Shown one piece after another: positions 45,429-52,106 of a stretch of 64,000 nt of DNA. This DNA is from CAZKCK01 sp964552325 (GTDB lineage Bacteria > Bacteroidota > Bacteroidia > Bacteroidales > TTA-H9). The translations under genes and the position numbers were made by a program. The notes beneath the pieces were generated by a model. That model had not been told where the DNA came from. It saw nothing but the letters and a program-made list of their open reading frames with translations, and made no database searches. How positions within the stretch are numbered: position 1 is the stretch's first letter; each line of letters begins with the position of its first letter. The stretch is taken from assembly GCA_964552325.1 (NCBI GenBank), contig CAZKHA010000004.1, forward strand, positions 4,432 through 68,431, written 5' to 3'.

Positions 45429-46151
45429 TTAACGCAAAAAATAATATTTCAAGATACAGTAAAGTGCCCTGAAACCATCTTTAGCCCGTATTTTCTTCCC
45501 TTCGGCATAGCTACGGCCATAATACGAAATGCCAACTTCATAAATGCGTATGCCGGGAACAATCGATATTTTAGAAGTTACCTCTGGTTCAAAACCAAAA
45601 CGGTTCTCTTGCAACTTAATCTTTTTCAAGATATCTGCCTTAAAAAGCTTGTAACAAGTCTCCATATCGGTAAGGTTTAAATTTGTAAACACATTCGAAA
45701 CGGTTGTTAAAAACTTGTTGCCAATTGAATGCCAAAAGAATAAAATCCTGTGCGGACGGCCACCCATAAAACGGGATCCATAAACCACATCGGCATAACC
45801 ATCCACTACGGGTTTTAATAGAAGATTAAACTCTTGAGGATCATACTCTAAATCGGCATCTTGTATAATAATACAGTCGCCGGTAGCAACTTCAATTCCT
45901 TTGCGTATTGCAGCACCCTTGCCCTGGTTGCGAGGCTGCTCGATAAAGCGTATTTGGCTTTCCACCTTGTTTTGGTCAATAAATTGCCTTACCAAACGTG
46001 CTGTTGCATCGGTTGAGGCATCATTTACTACAATTATCTCTTTGGCAATTGCGCTTATTAGTTGAATTGACAACAATCGCTCGAGAACCATTGCGATGGT
46101 CCTCTCCTCATTGTATGCCGGAACAACTATGCTTAATTTTTTAATATCCAT
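45429..46151 (-). CDS. GT2 glycosyltransferase, polyprenyl-phosphate sugar type
   Basis: 240 residues, a GT-A domain without membrane tail. Motifs: [62 protein letters not shown] (DxD) and [14 protein letters not shown]. It resembles ArnC/DPM1-type enzymes that load sugars on polyprenyl phosphate. It starts 3 nt after the murF-alr gene, so the glycan genes are read from the same transcript as the wall-precursor gene. Confidence 0.9.
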   Translation of the reverse strand: MDIKKLSIVVPAYNEERTIAMVLERLLSIQLISAIAKEIIVVNDASTDATARLVRQFIDQNKVESQIRFIEQPRNQGKGAAIRKGIEVATGDCIIIQDADLEYDPQEFNLLLKPVVDGYADVVYGSRFMGGRPHRILFFWHSIGNKFLTTVSNVFTNLNLTDMETCYKLFKADILKKIKLQENRFGFEPEVTSKISIVPGIRIYEVGISYYGRSYAEGKKIRAKDGFRALYCILKYYFLR

Positions 46152-46154
46152 GCG

Positions 46155-48656
46155 TTATTCAATAAGATAAACCCGTTTCACCCGCTGCGATATGCCAGTG
46201 ATAACTTCATAAGGAATTGTTTCAAGGGAATCTGCAAATATCTTAATATCTTCTGGACTATCAAAGACAATAACTGCATCTCCCTCTTTAGCCTGCACGT
46301 TTGTTATGTCAATACTACACATATCCATACTAATATTGCCAATAATCGGTACTCTGTGTCCGTTTACTTTTACGTAACCTTTCCCATTGCTCAGCCTACG
46401 GTCAAGGCCATCGGCATAACCTACTGGAATAATAGCAATTGTGGTTGGTTCAGCAACAAACCATTTACGCGAATATCCTATTGTTTCGCCAGCAGCAATG
46501 GTCTTTATTTGCGAAATAACCGTTTTTAAAACACTAACATTCTGCAACTTATCCAAGGTCTCAGGTTCATTGGCTATGCCATAAAGCCCGATTCCCAAAC
46601 GCACCATATCAAAGGAGGCCTCCGGAAACCTTACAATGCCCGATGAATTGAGCAAATGCCGAAGTGGTTTATAACCAAGGGCCCTATCGAGTTGACCTGC
46701 AATGCGTTCGAAACACGCTATTTGTTGACGTGTAAAATCATCCAAGGTGGGATCATCACTTCCGGCTAAATGCGAAAAAACAGATACAATGTTTACCTCT
46801 GGATGGCTTTCTAAAACCTGTATAAGTTGAGGTAGCTGGTCTTCGGTAAAGCCCAGACGATGCATCCCCGTGTCAAATTTTAAATGAATGTTTAAGGTTT
46901 TTACACCATAAAAATTGGATTTGAAGGCTGCTAGCAATTGATTAAGAAGCTTAAAACTATACACTTCCGGTTCTAATTCCCATTTAAAGAGTGCATCCAG
47001 ACTATCATTCTCGGCATTCATTACCATAATTGGAAGTGTGATGCCTGCCTTGCGAAGCTCAACCCCTTCGTCAATATAAGCTACCGCTAAATAATCTACC
47101 TGATTGTATTGCAATGCATTGGCAATTTCAAAACCTCCACTGCCATACGAAAAAGCCTTAACCATAGCCATGGTTTTAGTCCCTTTTGGCAAGGTTGAAC
47201 GGTAATAATTGAGGTTATAAACCAAGGCATTCAAATTTATTTCAAGAACCGTTTCGTGCAGTTTTTGCTGCAATAAACGTCCAATTTGCTCAAATTCAAA
47301 ATCTCGGGCACCTTTTAAAAGGATAGTCTCATTATGAAAGGCCGAGAAATGAAAATCCTCAATAAAGGCAGCGGTGCTCGGGAAAAACAGACTTCCAGAA
47401 GGGAAATTAGAACGGTGGGCGCTGATAGCTTTGCCAATCCCAATTATCCTATCAATTGATTTTGAAGCCAATAAAAAAGCCACTTCTTTATAAAGCAAAT
47501 CATCGTTCAAGCCACTTTGCTGAATATCAGACAATATAACAGTTTTGCGGGGGTACTGTAATTGTTGGGCTAAAAAATCGAGTGCAATGCTCAACGAGTT
47601 GAGGTCAGAGCTATAACTATCATTAATTAATGAACAATGATTAATGCCTTGCTTAAGTTCCATGCGCATTTCAACCGGATGAAGTTTTTGAAATGCCTGA
47701 ACGATGTAGTCATCCCCATAACCATCAAAAAGCATATATGCCCAACAGTGGATTGCATTTTCGATGGAAGCTTTATCGGTAAAAGGAATGAAGATGGATT
47801 TGGACGTTGAACCAGCTTGATTAAGGGGTGGTTTAGCAATCGCTGTAATCGTAGTACCAGTGGTATCTGTTTTTATATTGCTTATATTCAGCGAATTATT
47901 TAAACCCAATCCCCATTTTATTTTGGCAACATCGGCTAATTGTGTCGTCTTGGTTATTGCCGTATCCACTTCTACTTGGTCGCTGCAGTAAATTAGGAAC
48001 TTGCAATGTTCGAAGAGCTGCAACTTATCAGCTATTTTGTGATTTTGATCCTTAAAGTTCTCGGCATGGGCTTGCCCGATATTGGTGAAGATGCCAATAT
48101 CAGGTTTAAGAATGGCTTCTAACTTCCTCATTTCGTGCGGCAACGAAATTCCTGCTTCAAAAATACCAAGGCTGTGTTCGTCGCCCATTTGCCATACCGA
48201 CAAAGGTACCCCGATTTGCGAATTGAAGCTTCGCGGGCTTGCGACTACGGTTTTTGTTTGGCCAATTAATTGCCTAAGCCATTCTTTAACAATTGTTTTA
48301 CCATTGCTTCCCGTTATTCCAATTACGGGATAGGTAAATTTTGCGCGATGCCAGGCGCCTAAGTTTTGTAGTGCAACAAGTGTATCCGGAACCTGTATTA
48401 TGTTTGATTTCGCAAGGATTTCATTATCCACGATGGGTTTTGAAACAACAAAATTCCGGAGGCCCTTCGCAAACAATTGCCGAATAAATAGATGGCCATC
48501 GTTGCGATGCGTAACCAATGCGAAAAAAATGCTCGATTGCGGATGGGTAAGTTTACGACTATCTATCAACAAACTGCTGATCTCCCCTTGAGGATGGTTA
48601 TTACAAACTAAATCCCCAAGCATTGCCTCGGCTAATTGTTCAACTAAAAAGCCCAT
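46155..48656 (-). CDS. Bifunctional MurF / alanine racemase
   Basis: 833 residues from ATG 48656 (MGFLVEQLAEAML), which gives 10 nt after pdxA; an earlier ATG would overlap it. Residues 1 to about 455 are UDP-MurNAc-tripeptide:D-Ala-D-Ala ligase with the P-loop GITGSNGKT near 113-121. The rest is alanine racemase: VKAFSYGSGGFEIANAL holds the PLP Lys, FDTGMHRLGF is conserved, VGYADGLDRRLSNGKG holds the second catalytic Tyr, and the SMDMCSIDIT phrase closes the fold. One protein thus makes D-Ala and later joins D-Ala-D-Ala to the precursor. The fusion is common in Bacteroidota. Confidence 0.95.
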   Translation of the reverse strand: MGFLVEQLAEAMLGDLVCNNHPQGEISSLLIDSRKLTHPQSSIFFALVTHRNDGHLFIRQLFAKGLRNFVVSKPIVDNEILAKSNIIQVPDTLVALQNLGAWHRAKFTYPVIGITGSNGKTIVKEWLRQLIGQTKTVVASPRSFNSQIGVPLSVWQMGDEHSLGIFEAGISLPHEMRKLEAILKPDIGIFTNIGQAHAENFKDQNHKIADKLQLFEHCKFLIYCSDQVEVDTAITKTTQLADVAKIKWGLGLNNSLNISNIKTDTTGTTITAIAKPPLNQAGSTSKSIFIPFTDKASIENAIHCWAYMLFDGYGDDYIVQAFQKLHPVEMRMELKQGINHCSLINDSYSSDLNSLSIALDFLAQQLQYPRKTVILSDIQQSGLNDDLLYKEVAFLLASKSIDRIIGIGKAISAHRSNFPSGSLFFPSTAAFIEDFHFSAFHNETILLKGARDFEFEQIGRLLQQKLHETVLEINLNALVYNLNYYRSTLPKGTKTMAMVKAFSYGSGGFEIANALQYNQVDYLAVAYIDEGVELRKAGITLPIMVMNAENDSLDALFKWELEPEVYSFKLLNQLLAAFKSNFYGVKTLNIHLKFDTGMHRLGFTEDQLPQLIQVLESHPEVNIVSVFSHLAGSDDPTLDDFTRQQIACFERIAGQLDRALGYKPLRHLLNSSGIVRFPEASFDMVRLGIGLYGIANEPETLDKLQNVSVLKTVISQIKTIAAGETIGYSRKWFVAEPTTIAIIPVGYADGLDRRLSNGKGYVKVNGHRVPIIGNISMDMCSIDITNVQAKEGDAVIVFDSPEDIKIFADSLETIPYEVITGISQRVKRVYLIE

Positions 48657-48666
48657 GATAAAGTAT

Positions 48667-49767
48667 TTATTCGCCATCGCCCGGCAAAGGCTCTGAGCGC
48701 TTCAACGTATTATCGGTCAGCTGCTTATACTCTAAACGATTGCGATAGATCTGTAATGACATAAACAAAGCACTTATCATACTGGTTGCAGAAGCTTTAT
48801 CCTGACCAGCAATTTCGTAAGCAGTGCCATGTGCGGGCGAGGTACGAACAATGGGTAAACCTGCCGTAAAATTTACCCCTTCTCCCTGCGATAAAATCTT
48901 GAAGGTGGTCAGGCCTTGGTCATGATACATAGCAAGTATAGCATCAAAATGTACATAGTTGCCTGAACCAAAAAAACCATCCGATGAAAATGGGCCATAA
49001 ATCATCATGCCTTGTCGGTTAAGTCGTTCAATTACAGGATTAATAATCTGAATTTCTTCGTTTCCTAGCAAGCCTTCATCACCGGAATGGGGATTAAGGC
49101 TCAGAACAGCAATCTTGGGCTTGCGTATCCCAAAATCCATCCGAAGCGAATCATACAAGATATTCAATTTGCTGACCAATTTTTCGGTTGTGATGCTTTT
49201 GGAAACATCTTTTAGAGGAAGATGGCCTGTAACAGTGCCTATCCTTAACTTACCAGCAACCATCAACATCAACGATTCCTTGGCACCAAATTTATCAGCA
49301 AGGTATTCGGTGTGGCCTGGGAATGAAAAAGTATCTGATTGGATATTTTTCTTGTTAATAGGTGCTGTAACCAATACATCAATATTGCCTGCCTCTAAAT
49401 CGGCTACAGCCATCTCAAGGGCTAAAGCCGCCAACTCACCACCTATCTGAGTGGATTTACCAATTTCTACCCGAACTTCCTTATCAATTACATTTACAAT
49501 GTTTACCTTGTTTGCAAGTGCTTGATTTCCTTTACGAATGTGGTTAAATGGCAAATCGGGTGTATTGATACTCTTACGGTGATAGGAGGCAATCTTGGAA
49601 GAACCATACAGCACGGGTATAAACACATCCAAGATCTCGGGGTCTTGCAATGCCTTTAAGATCACTTCATATCCTATGCCATTAATATCGCCGTGCGTAA
49701 TGCCTACCCGAATTTCGGGGGTTAACTTAAAAGCAGGCGCAGAATCAAAATCAAATATATTATTCAC
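48667..49767 (-). CDS. pdxA: 4-hydroxythreonine-4-phosphate dehydrogenase
   Basis: 366 residues. It oxidises 4-phosphohydroxy-L-threonine in the DXP-dependent route to pyridoxal phosphate. Signatures: VGITHGDINGIGYEVILKAL, metal-binding His in FPGHTEYLADKFG and AMYHDQGLTTFKIL, and NFTAGLPIVRTSPAHGTAYEIAG. It is the first gene of the operon, upstream of murF-alr, whose racemase half needs PLP. A -7 element lies at 49815-49822. Confidence 0.96.
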   Translation of the reverse strand: MNNIFDFDSAPAFKLTPEIRVGITHGDINGIGYEVILKALQDPEILDVFIPVLYGSSKIASYHRKSINTPDLPFNHIRKGNQALANKVNIVNVIDKEVRVEIGKSTQIGGELAALALEMAVADLEAGNIDVLVTAPINKKNIQSDTFSFPGHTEYLADKFGAKESLMLMVAGKLRIGTVTGHLPLKDVSKSITTEKLVSKLNILYDSLRMDFGIRKPKIAVLSLNPHSGDEGLLGNEEIQIINPVIERLNRQGMMIYGPFSSDGFFGSGNYVHFDAILAMYHDQGLTTFKILSQGEGVNFTAGLPIVRTSPAHGTAYEIAGQDKASATSMISALFMSLQIYRNRLEYKQLTDNTLKRSEPLPGDGE

Positions 49768-49814
49768 TTAATTATCAATATTTTACAACACAATCGAACT
49801 TATTTATTCTGCTA

Positions 49815-49822
49815 CAAAGGTA
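49815..49822 (-). promoter_or_regulatory. -7 promoter element TACCTTTG of the pdxA operon
   Basis: The minus strand reads TACCTTTG, an exact TAnnTTTG, with a leader of about 40 nt to ATG 49767. No TTG at the usual distance. Confidence 0.5.
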
Positions 49823-49941
49823 GATAATGTTGCTGAATAATTGCATATTGAATAACCCAACATGCTTGTTTACAACTAAATTAAAGAAATGGGCAACTTA
49901 TGGATATACTTCATAGGAATAGCTTACCACCAATGCAATTA

Positions 49942-49987
49942 GGTTTAGATAAACCAAAAATTATCCATAACTCATTAGTTATGATAA
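49942..49987. repeat. Inverted repeats between pdxA and hsp20
   Basis: An inverted repeat with 11-base arms and one bulged C: TTATC-C-ATAACT (49961-49972) and AGTTATGATAA (49977-49987), spacer CATT. A smaller one, GGTTTA/TAAACC (49942-49955), lies just upstream. They lie in a 458-base divergent intergenic region that otherwise holds the pdxA and hsp20 control sequences. They could be operators or RNA hairpins; there is no T run. Confidence 0.5.
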
Positions 49988-50014
49988 GGTAGCAGATAAT
50001 GCTTCAAACCAATC

Positions 50015-50052
50015 TGTCAATATGGCACACAGAGTAGATTGTCAATATGTCA
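50015..50052 (+). promoter_or_regulatory. Paired TGTCAATATG motifs upstream of hsp20
   Basis: TGTCAATATGG (50015-50025) and TGTCAATATGT (50040-50050) are two near-identical copies with starts 25 bases apart, about 175-210 bases before the hsp20 start codon. The second continues to the palindrome-like TGTCAATATGTCA. An 11-base identical word is found near 1517-1527 on the minus strand. They look like activator or repressor sites. A clear core promoter between them and hsp20 was not found. Confidence 0.4.
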
Positions 50053-50225
50053 ATTTGGCGCAAAATTTAAAAAACAACTTGCAAATGGGCAGAGGCAGAG
50101 CTTTAGTAATTTATCATAAATCAACCACTTATAAAATGTCTCGAGAATTGGCCACAAATTTGGCATTTTGCTTGAGCGTAGAGCCGCAAATAAATGTTTA
50201 ACTTAAAAGCAAGGAGGACACAACT

Positions 50226-50663
50226 ATGTCGTTGATTAAATTTTCTAACCAATTTCCTGATTTGTTTGACCGCTTTTTTGATAATGATTTATTTGATTGG
50301 TCGAACAGAAATTATTCGAGTACAAACACCACCTTACCATCGGTTAATGTTAAAGAAGACCCCAATGGATTTGAAGTGGAAATGGCTGCTCCTGGGTTCG
50401 AGAAAACCGACTTCAGGGTGTCGCTTAACAAGAACCTCTTAACCCTATCATCGGAGCGCAAGGTTGAAAACGAAACCCATGAAGGACAAAGGTTTACAAG
50501 ACGCGAATTCAGCTATCAATCGTTTAGCCGGTCATTCACCTTACCCGAAGTGGTTCAACAGGATGATATTTCAGCAAAGTACGAAAATGGCATCTTAAAA
50601 GTCAGGATACCAAAAAAAGAAGATGCCAAGCCAAAGCCACCGAAACAAATCGAAATTGGCTAA
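50226..50663 (+). CDS. Hsp20/alpha-crystallin family small heat-shock protein
   Basis: 145 residues with a strong ribosome-binding site (AAGGAGG, 50211-50217). The N-terminal arm (FSNQFPDLFDRFFDNDLFDW) is followed by the alpha-crystallin domain: SVNVKEDPNGFEVEMAAPGF, the loop with KVENETHEGQRFTRREFSY, and the conserved KYENGILKVRIPKKE. It ends in a short C-terminal tail. It is an ATP-independent chaperone that holds unfolding proteins in the cytosol. It is monocistronic, with a terminator right after it. Confidence 0.95.
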   Translation: MSLIKFSNQFPDLFDRFFDNDLFDWSNRNYSSTNTTLPSVNVKEDPNGFEVEMAAPGFEKTDFRVSLNKNLLTLSSERKVENETHEGQRFTRREFSYQSFSRSFTLPEVVQQDDISAKYENGILKVRIPKKEDAKPKPPKQIEIG

Positions 50664-50684
50664 GTGGTAATCAATAAGCAAGTT

Positions 50685-50721
50685 AAGGCCAGCCTTTTTA
50701 GAAGCTGGCCTTTGCTTTTTT
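50685..50721 (+). terminator. Rho-independent terminator after hsp20
   Basis: AAGGCCAGC (50685-50693) pairs with GCTGGCCTT (50704-50712) around a 10-base loop, followed by TGC and a run of six T. Confidence 0.88.
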
Positions 50722-50805
50722 AGGTCAACATTTGGGTTACAAGTGGCAATAAAACACGACCTAAGCCAATGTTTTCATCGCAACAAAACAGCTTACTGAA
50801 GGCTA

Positions 50806-51147
50806 TCAATTTTTTTCCCCTCCCATCAAATTTAGTGATGTTACGCGAATTTCAGGATTAGTGCGTGTCCTGCCTTCCTTATCCTGCCAAGTATTATAGG
50901 TAAGCTTTCCCTCAACGGCCACCTCGTTGCCTTTCTTCAGGTACTTTTCGCAAACTTCGCTCAGTTTGCCCCACACTACCAGGTTGTGCCATTGGGTTTC
51001 TTCTGTTTTCTTGCCATCTTTAGCAACATAGGTTTCGCTAGTGGCCAAAGAGAATTTTGCCATCTTGCTTCCTTTTTCAAGGTTACGGATTTCGGGATCG
51101 TTGCCTAAACGGCCAATCAGTTGTACGCGGTTTCTTAAAGAGTTCAT
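50806..51147 (-). CDS. ssb: Single-stranded DNA-binding protein
   Basis: 113 residues, a single OB-fold: RVQLIGRLGNDPEIRNLEKG, WHNLVVWGKLSEVCEKYLKKG and EVAVEGKLTYNTW are typical. It is short and lacks the long disordered tail and the acidic DDDIPF-type tip that recruit partners in most replicative SSBs, so it may be a secondary SSB, as found in many Bacteroidota. It is divergent from the zinc-ribbon gene across a palindrome. Confidence 0.93.
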   Translation of the reverse strand: MNSLRNRVQLIGRLGNDPEIRNLEKGSKMAKFSLATSETYVAKDGKKTEETQWHNLVVWGKLSEVCEKYLKKGNEVAVEGKLTYNTWQDKEGRTRTNPEIRVTSLNLMGGEKN

Positions 51148-51188
51148 GACGTTTTAGTTTTAAAGATTTGTGAATGAATTTGATGAAG

Positions 51189-51196
51189 CAAAGGTA
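51189..51196 (-). promoter_or_regulatory. -7 promoter element TACCTTTG of ssb
   Basis: The minus strand reads TACCTTTG, an exact TAnnTTTG, with a leader of about 35 nt to the ssb start at 51147. Confidence 0.5.
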
Positions 51197-51245
51197 AAAC
51201 GCATCTACTGGCCGATTCGGTTACTAAACATTTGTAATCGGGTAA

Positions 51246-51263
51246 AAACGTTTATAAACGTTT
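51246..51263. promoter_or_regulatory. 18-bp perfect palindrome between ssb and the zinc-ribbon gene
   Basis: AAACGTTTA followed directly by its reverse complement TAAACGTTT. It is about 100 bases upstream of ssb and 49 upstream of the divergent gene, and 22 bases ahead of the -7-like element of the latter. A further TTAAAAACG follows. It is a candidate shared operator. Confidence 0.5.
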
Positions 51264-51284
51264 AAAAACGGATATAATATTCAT

Positions 51285-51292
51285 TATCTTTA
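51285..51292 (+). promoter_or_regulatory. -7-like element TATCTTTA for the zinc-ribbon gene
   Basis: One mismatch from TAnnTTTG, 19 nt upstream of ATG 51312. Confidence 0.4.
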
Positions 51293-51311
51293 CACTAAAA
51301 TTTTAAACACC

Positions 51312-51692
51312 ATGGAAAAAGTATGCTTAGATTGTGGAGACACCCTAAGAGGCAGGGTGGATAAAAAATTCTGCAGCGACCAATGCCGCAACAATTACAA
51401 CAACCGCATGAAGATAGATAGCAATACGATTGTACGCAAAACCAATGCTATCCTTGCCAAAAACCGAAAAATCATCATGGGTTTAACACCCGAAGACAAG
51501 GCCACCGTGCATAAAGCGAAACTTATGGACAATGGCTTTAATTTTAACTATTTTACGAGTATTTACACCAACAAAAAAGGGCAGGATTACTACTTTTGTT
51601 ACGAATATGGTTATTTGCCGCTCGAAAATGATTTCTTTATGTTGGTACACCGGCAAGCCAAATCCGATACAAAAAAAACCGCCACTGAATAG
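51312..51692 (+). CDS. Small zinc-ribbon protein, unknown function
   Basis: 126 residues. The N-terminus has a four-Cys zinc ribbon (CLDCGDTLRGRVDKKFC then SDQC), of the kind also seen in DUF2116-like proteins. A basic helical stretch (NNRMKIDSNTIVRKTN) and a beta-rich C-terminal part (FNYFTSIYTNKKGQDYYFC; YEYGYLPLE) follow. It is probably a cytosolic nucleic-acid or protein-binding factor. The gene is divergent from ssb and shares its intergenic region, which hints at common control. Confidence 0.75.
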   Translation: MEKVCLDCGDTLRGRVDKKFCSDQCRNNYNNRMKIDSNTIVRKTNAILAKNRKIIMGLTPEDKATVHKAKLMDNGFNFNYFTSIYTNKKGQDYYFCYEYGYLPLENDFFMLVHRQAKSDTKKTATE

Positions 51693-51699
51693 CGGCGGT
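51678..51699. terminator. Bidirectional terminator overlapping a stop codon
   Basis: ACCGCC (51678-51683) pairs with GGCGGT (51694-51699), with A run before and T run after, so it can serve both the zinc-ribbon gene and the convergent HMA gene. The zinc-ribbon stop codon TAG (51690-51692) lies in the loop. Confidence 0.75.
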
Positions 51700-51706
51700 C
51701 ATCTTT

Positions 51707-52075
51707 TTAATGGTCGTGATTGCAAGGTTCATCATGATTCTTACAACAACCCGGCAATTTGCTATAGGCTTTTGGGTCGGCCTTTGTATCGTCAGCATCA
51801 TAACCTACTGCGTTCACAGCTTTCCTAATCTTATCAGGATCTGTTTTTTTGGGGTTGTAATAAACTGTAAACTCTTTGGTTTCAAGATCGAACGAAGAAC
51901 TATAAACGCCTTTTTCATAGGCAAAGGCGGTTTCGAGCCGGTCTTTACACATCTCACATTGACCAGAGGTTTTCATGGTTAGCGGTGTACCTTTGGGGGC
52001 TTTTTGGGCAAAAAGCATTGCAGAGCTTACCAAAAGAATTGCGAGAATACTCGAAAAAATGGTTTTTTTTATCAT
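51707..52075 (-). CDS. Secreted heavy-metal-associated (HMA) domain protein with Cys/His tail
   Basis: 122 residues. A signal peptide (MIKKTIFSSILAILLVSSAMLF, cleavage near AQ) sends it to the periplasm. The HMA fold has the metal site in KTSGQCEMCKDRLE (CxxC), then VYYNPKKTDPDKIRKAVNAVGYDA. The tail carries a further Cys/His cluster, GCCKNHDEPCNHDH, a second likely metal site. It is the last gene of the metal module and likely binds Cu(I) or a similar soft metal; the metal is an inference from the family. Confidence 0.88.
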   Translation of the reverse strand: MIKKTIFSSILAILLVSSAMLFAQKAPKGTPLTMKTSGQCEMCKDRLETAFAYEKGVYSSSFDLETKEFTVYYNPKKTDPDKIRKAVNAVGYDADDTKADPKAYSKLPGCCKNHDEPCNHDH

Positions 52076-52106
52076 ACTATATGGTTTAAATGGATTATTA
52101 CTTGCT

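Noticed and set aside
50148..50165. Sigma-54-like promoter upstream of hsp20 (TTGGCC and TTTGGC)
   Set aside because: The GG is not followed at the right distance by GC; the -12 element reads GG or is off by one base. Not strong enough to list.
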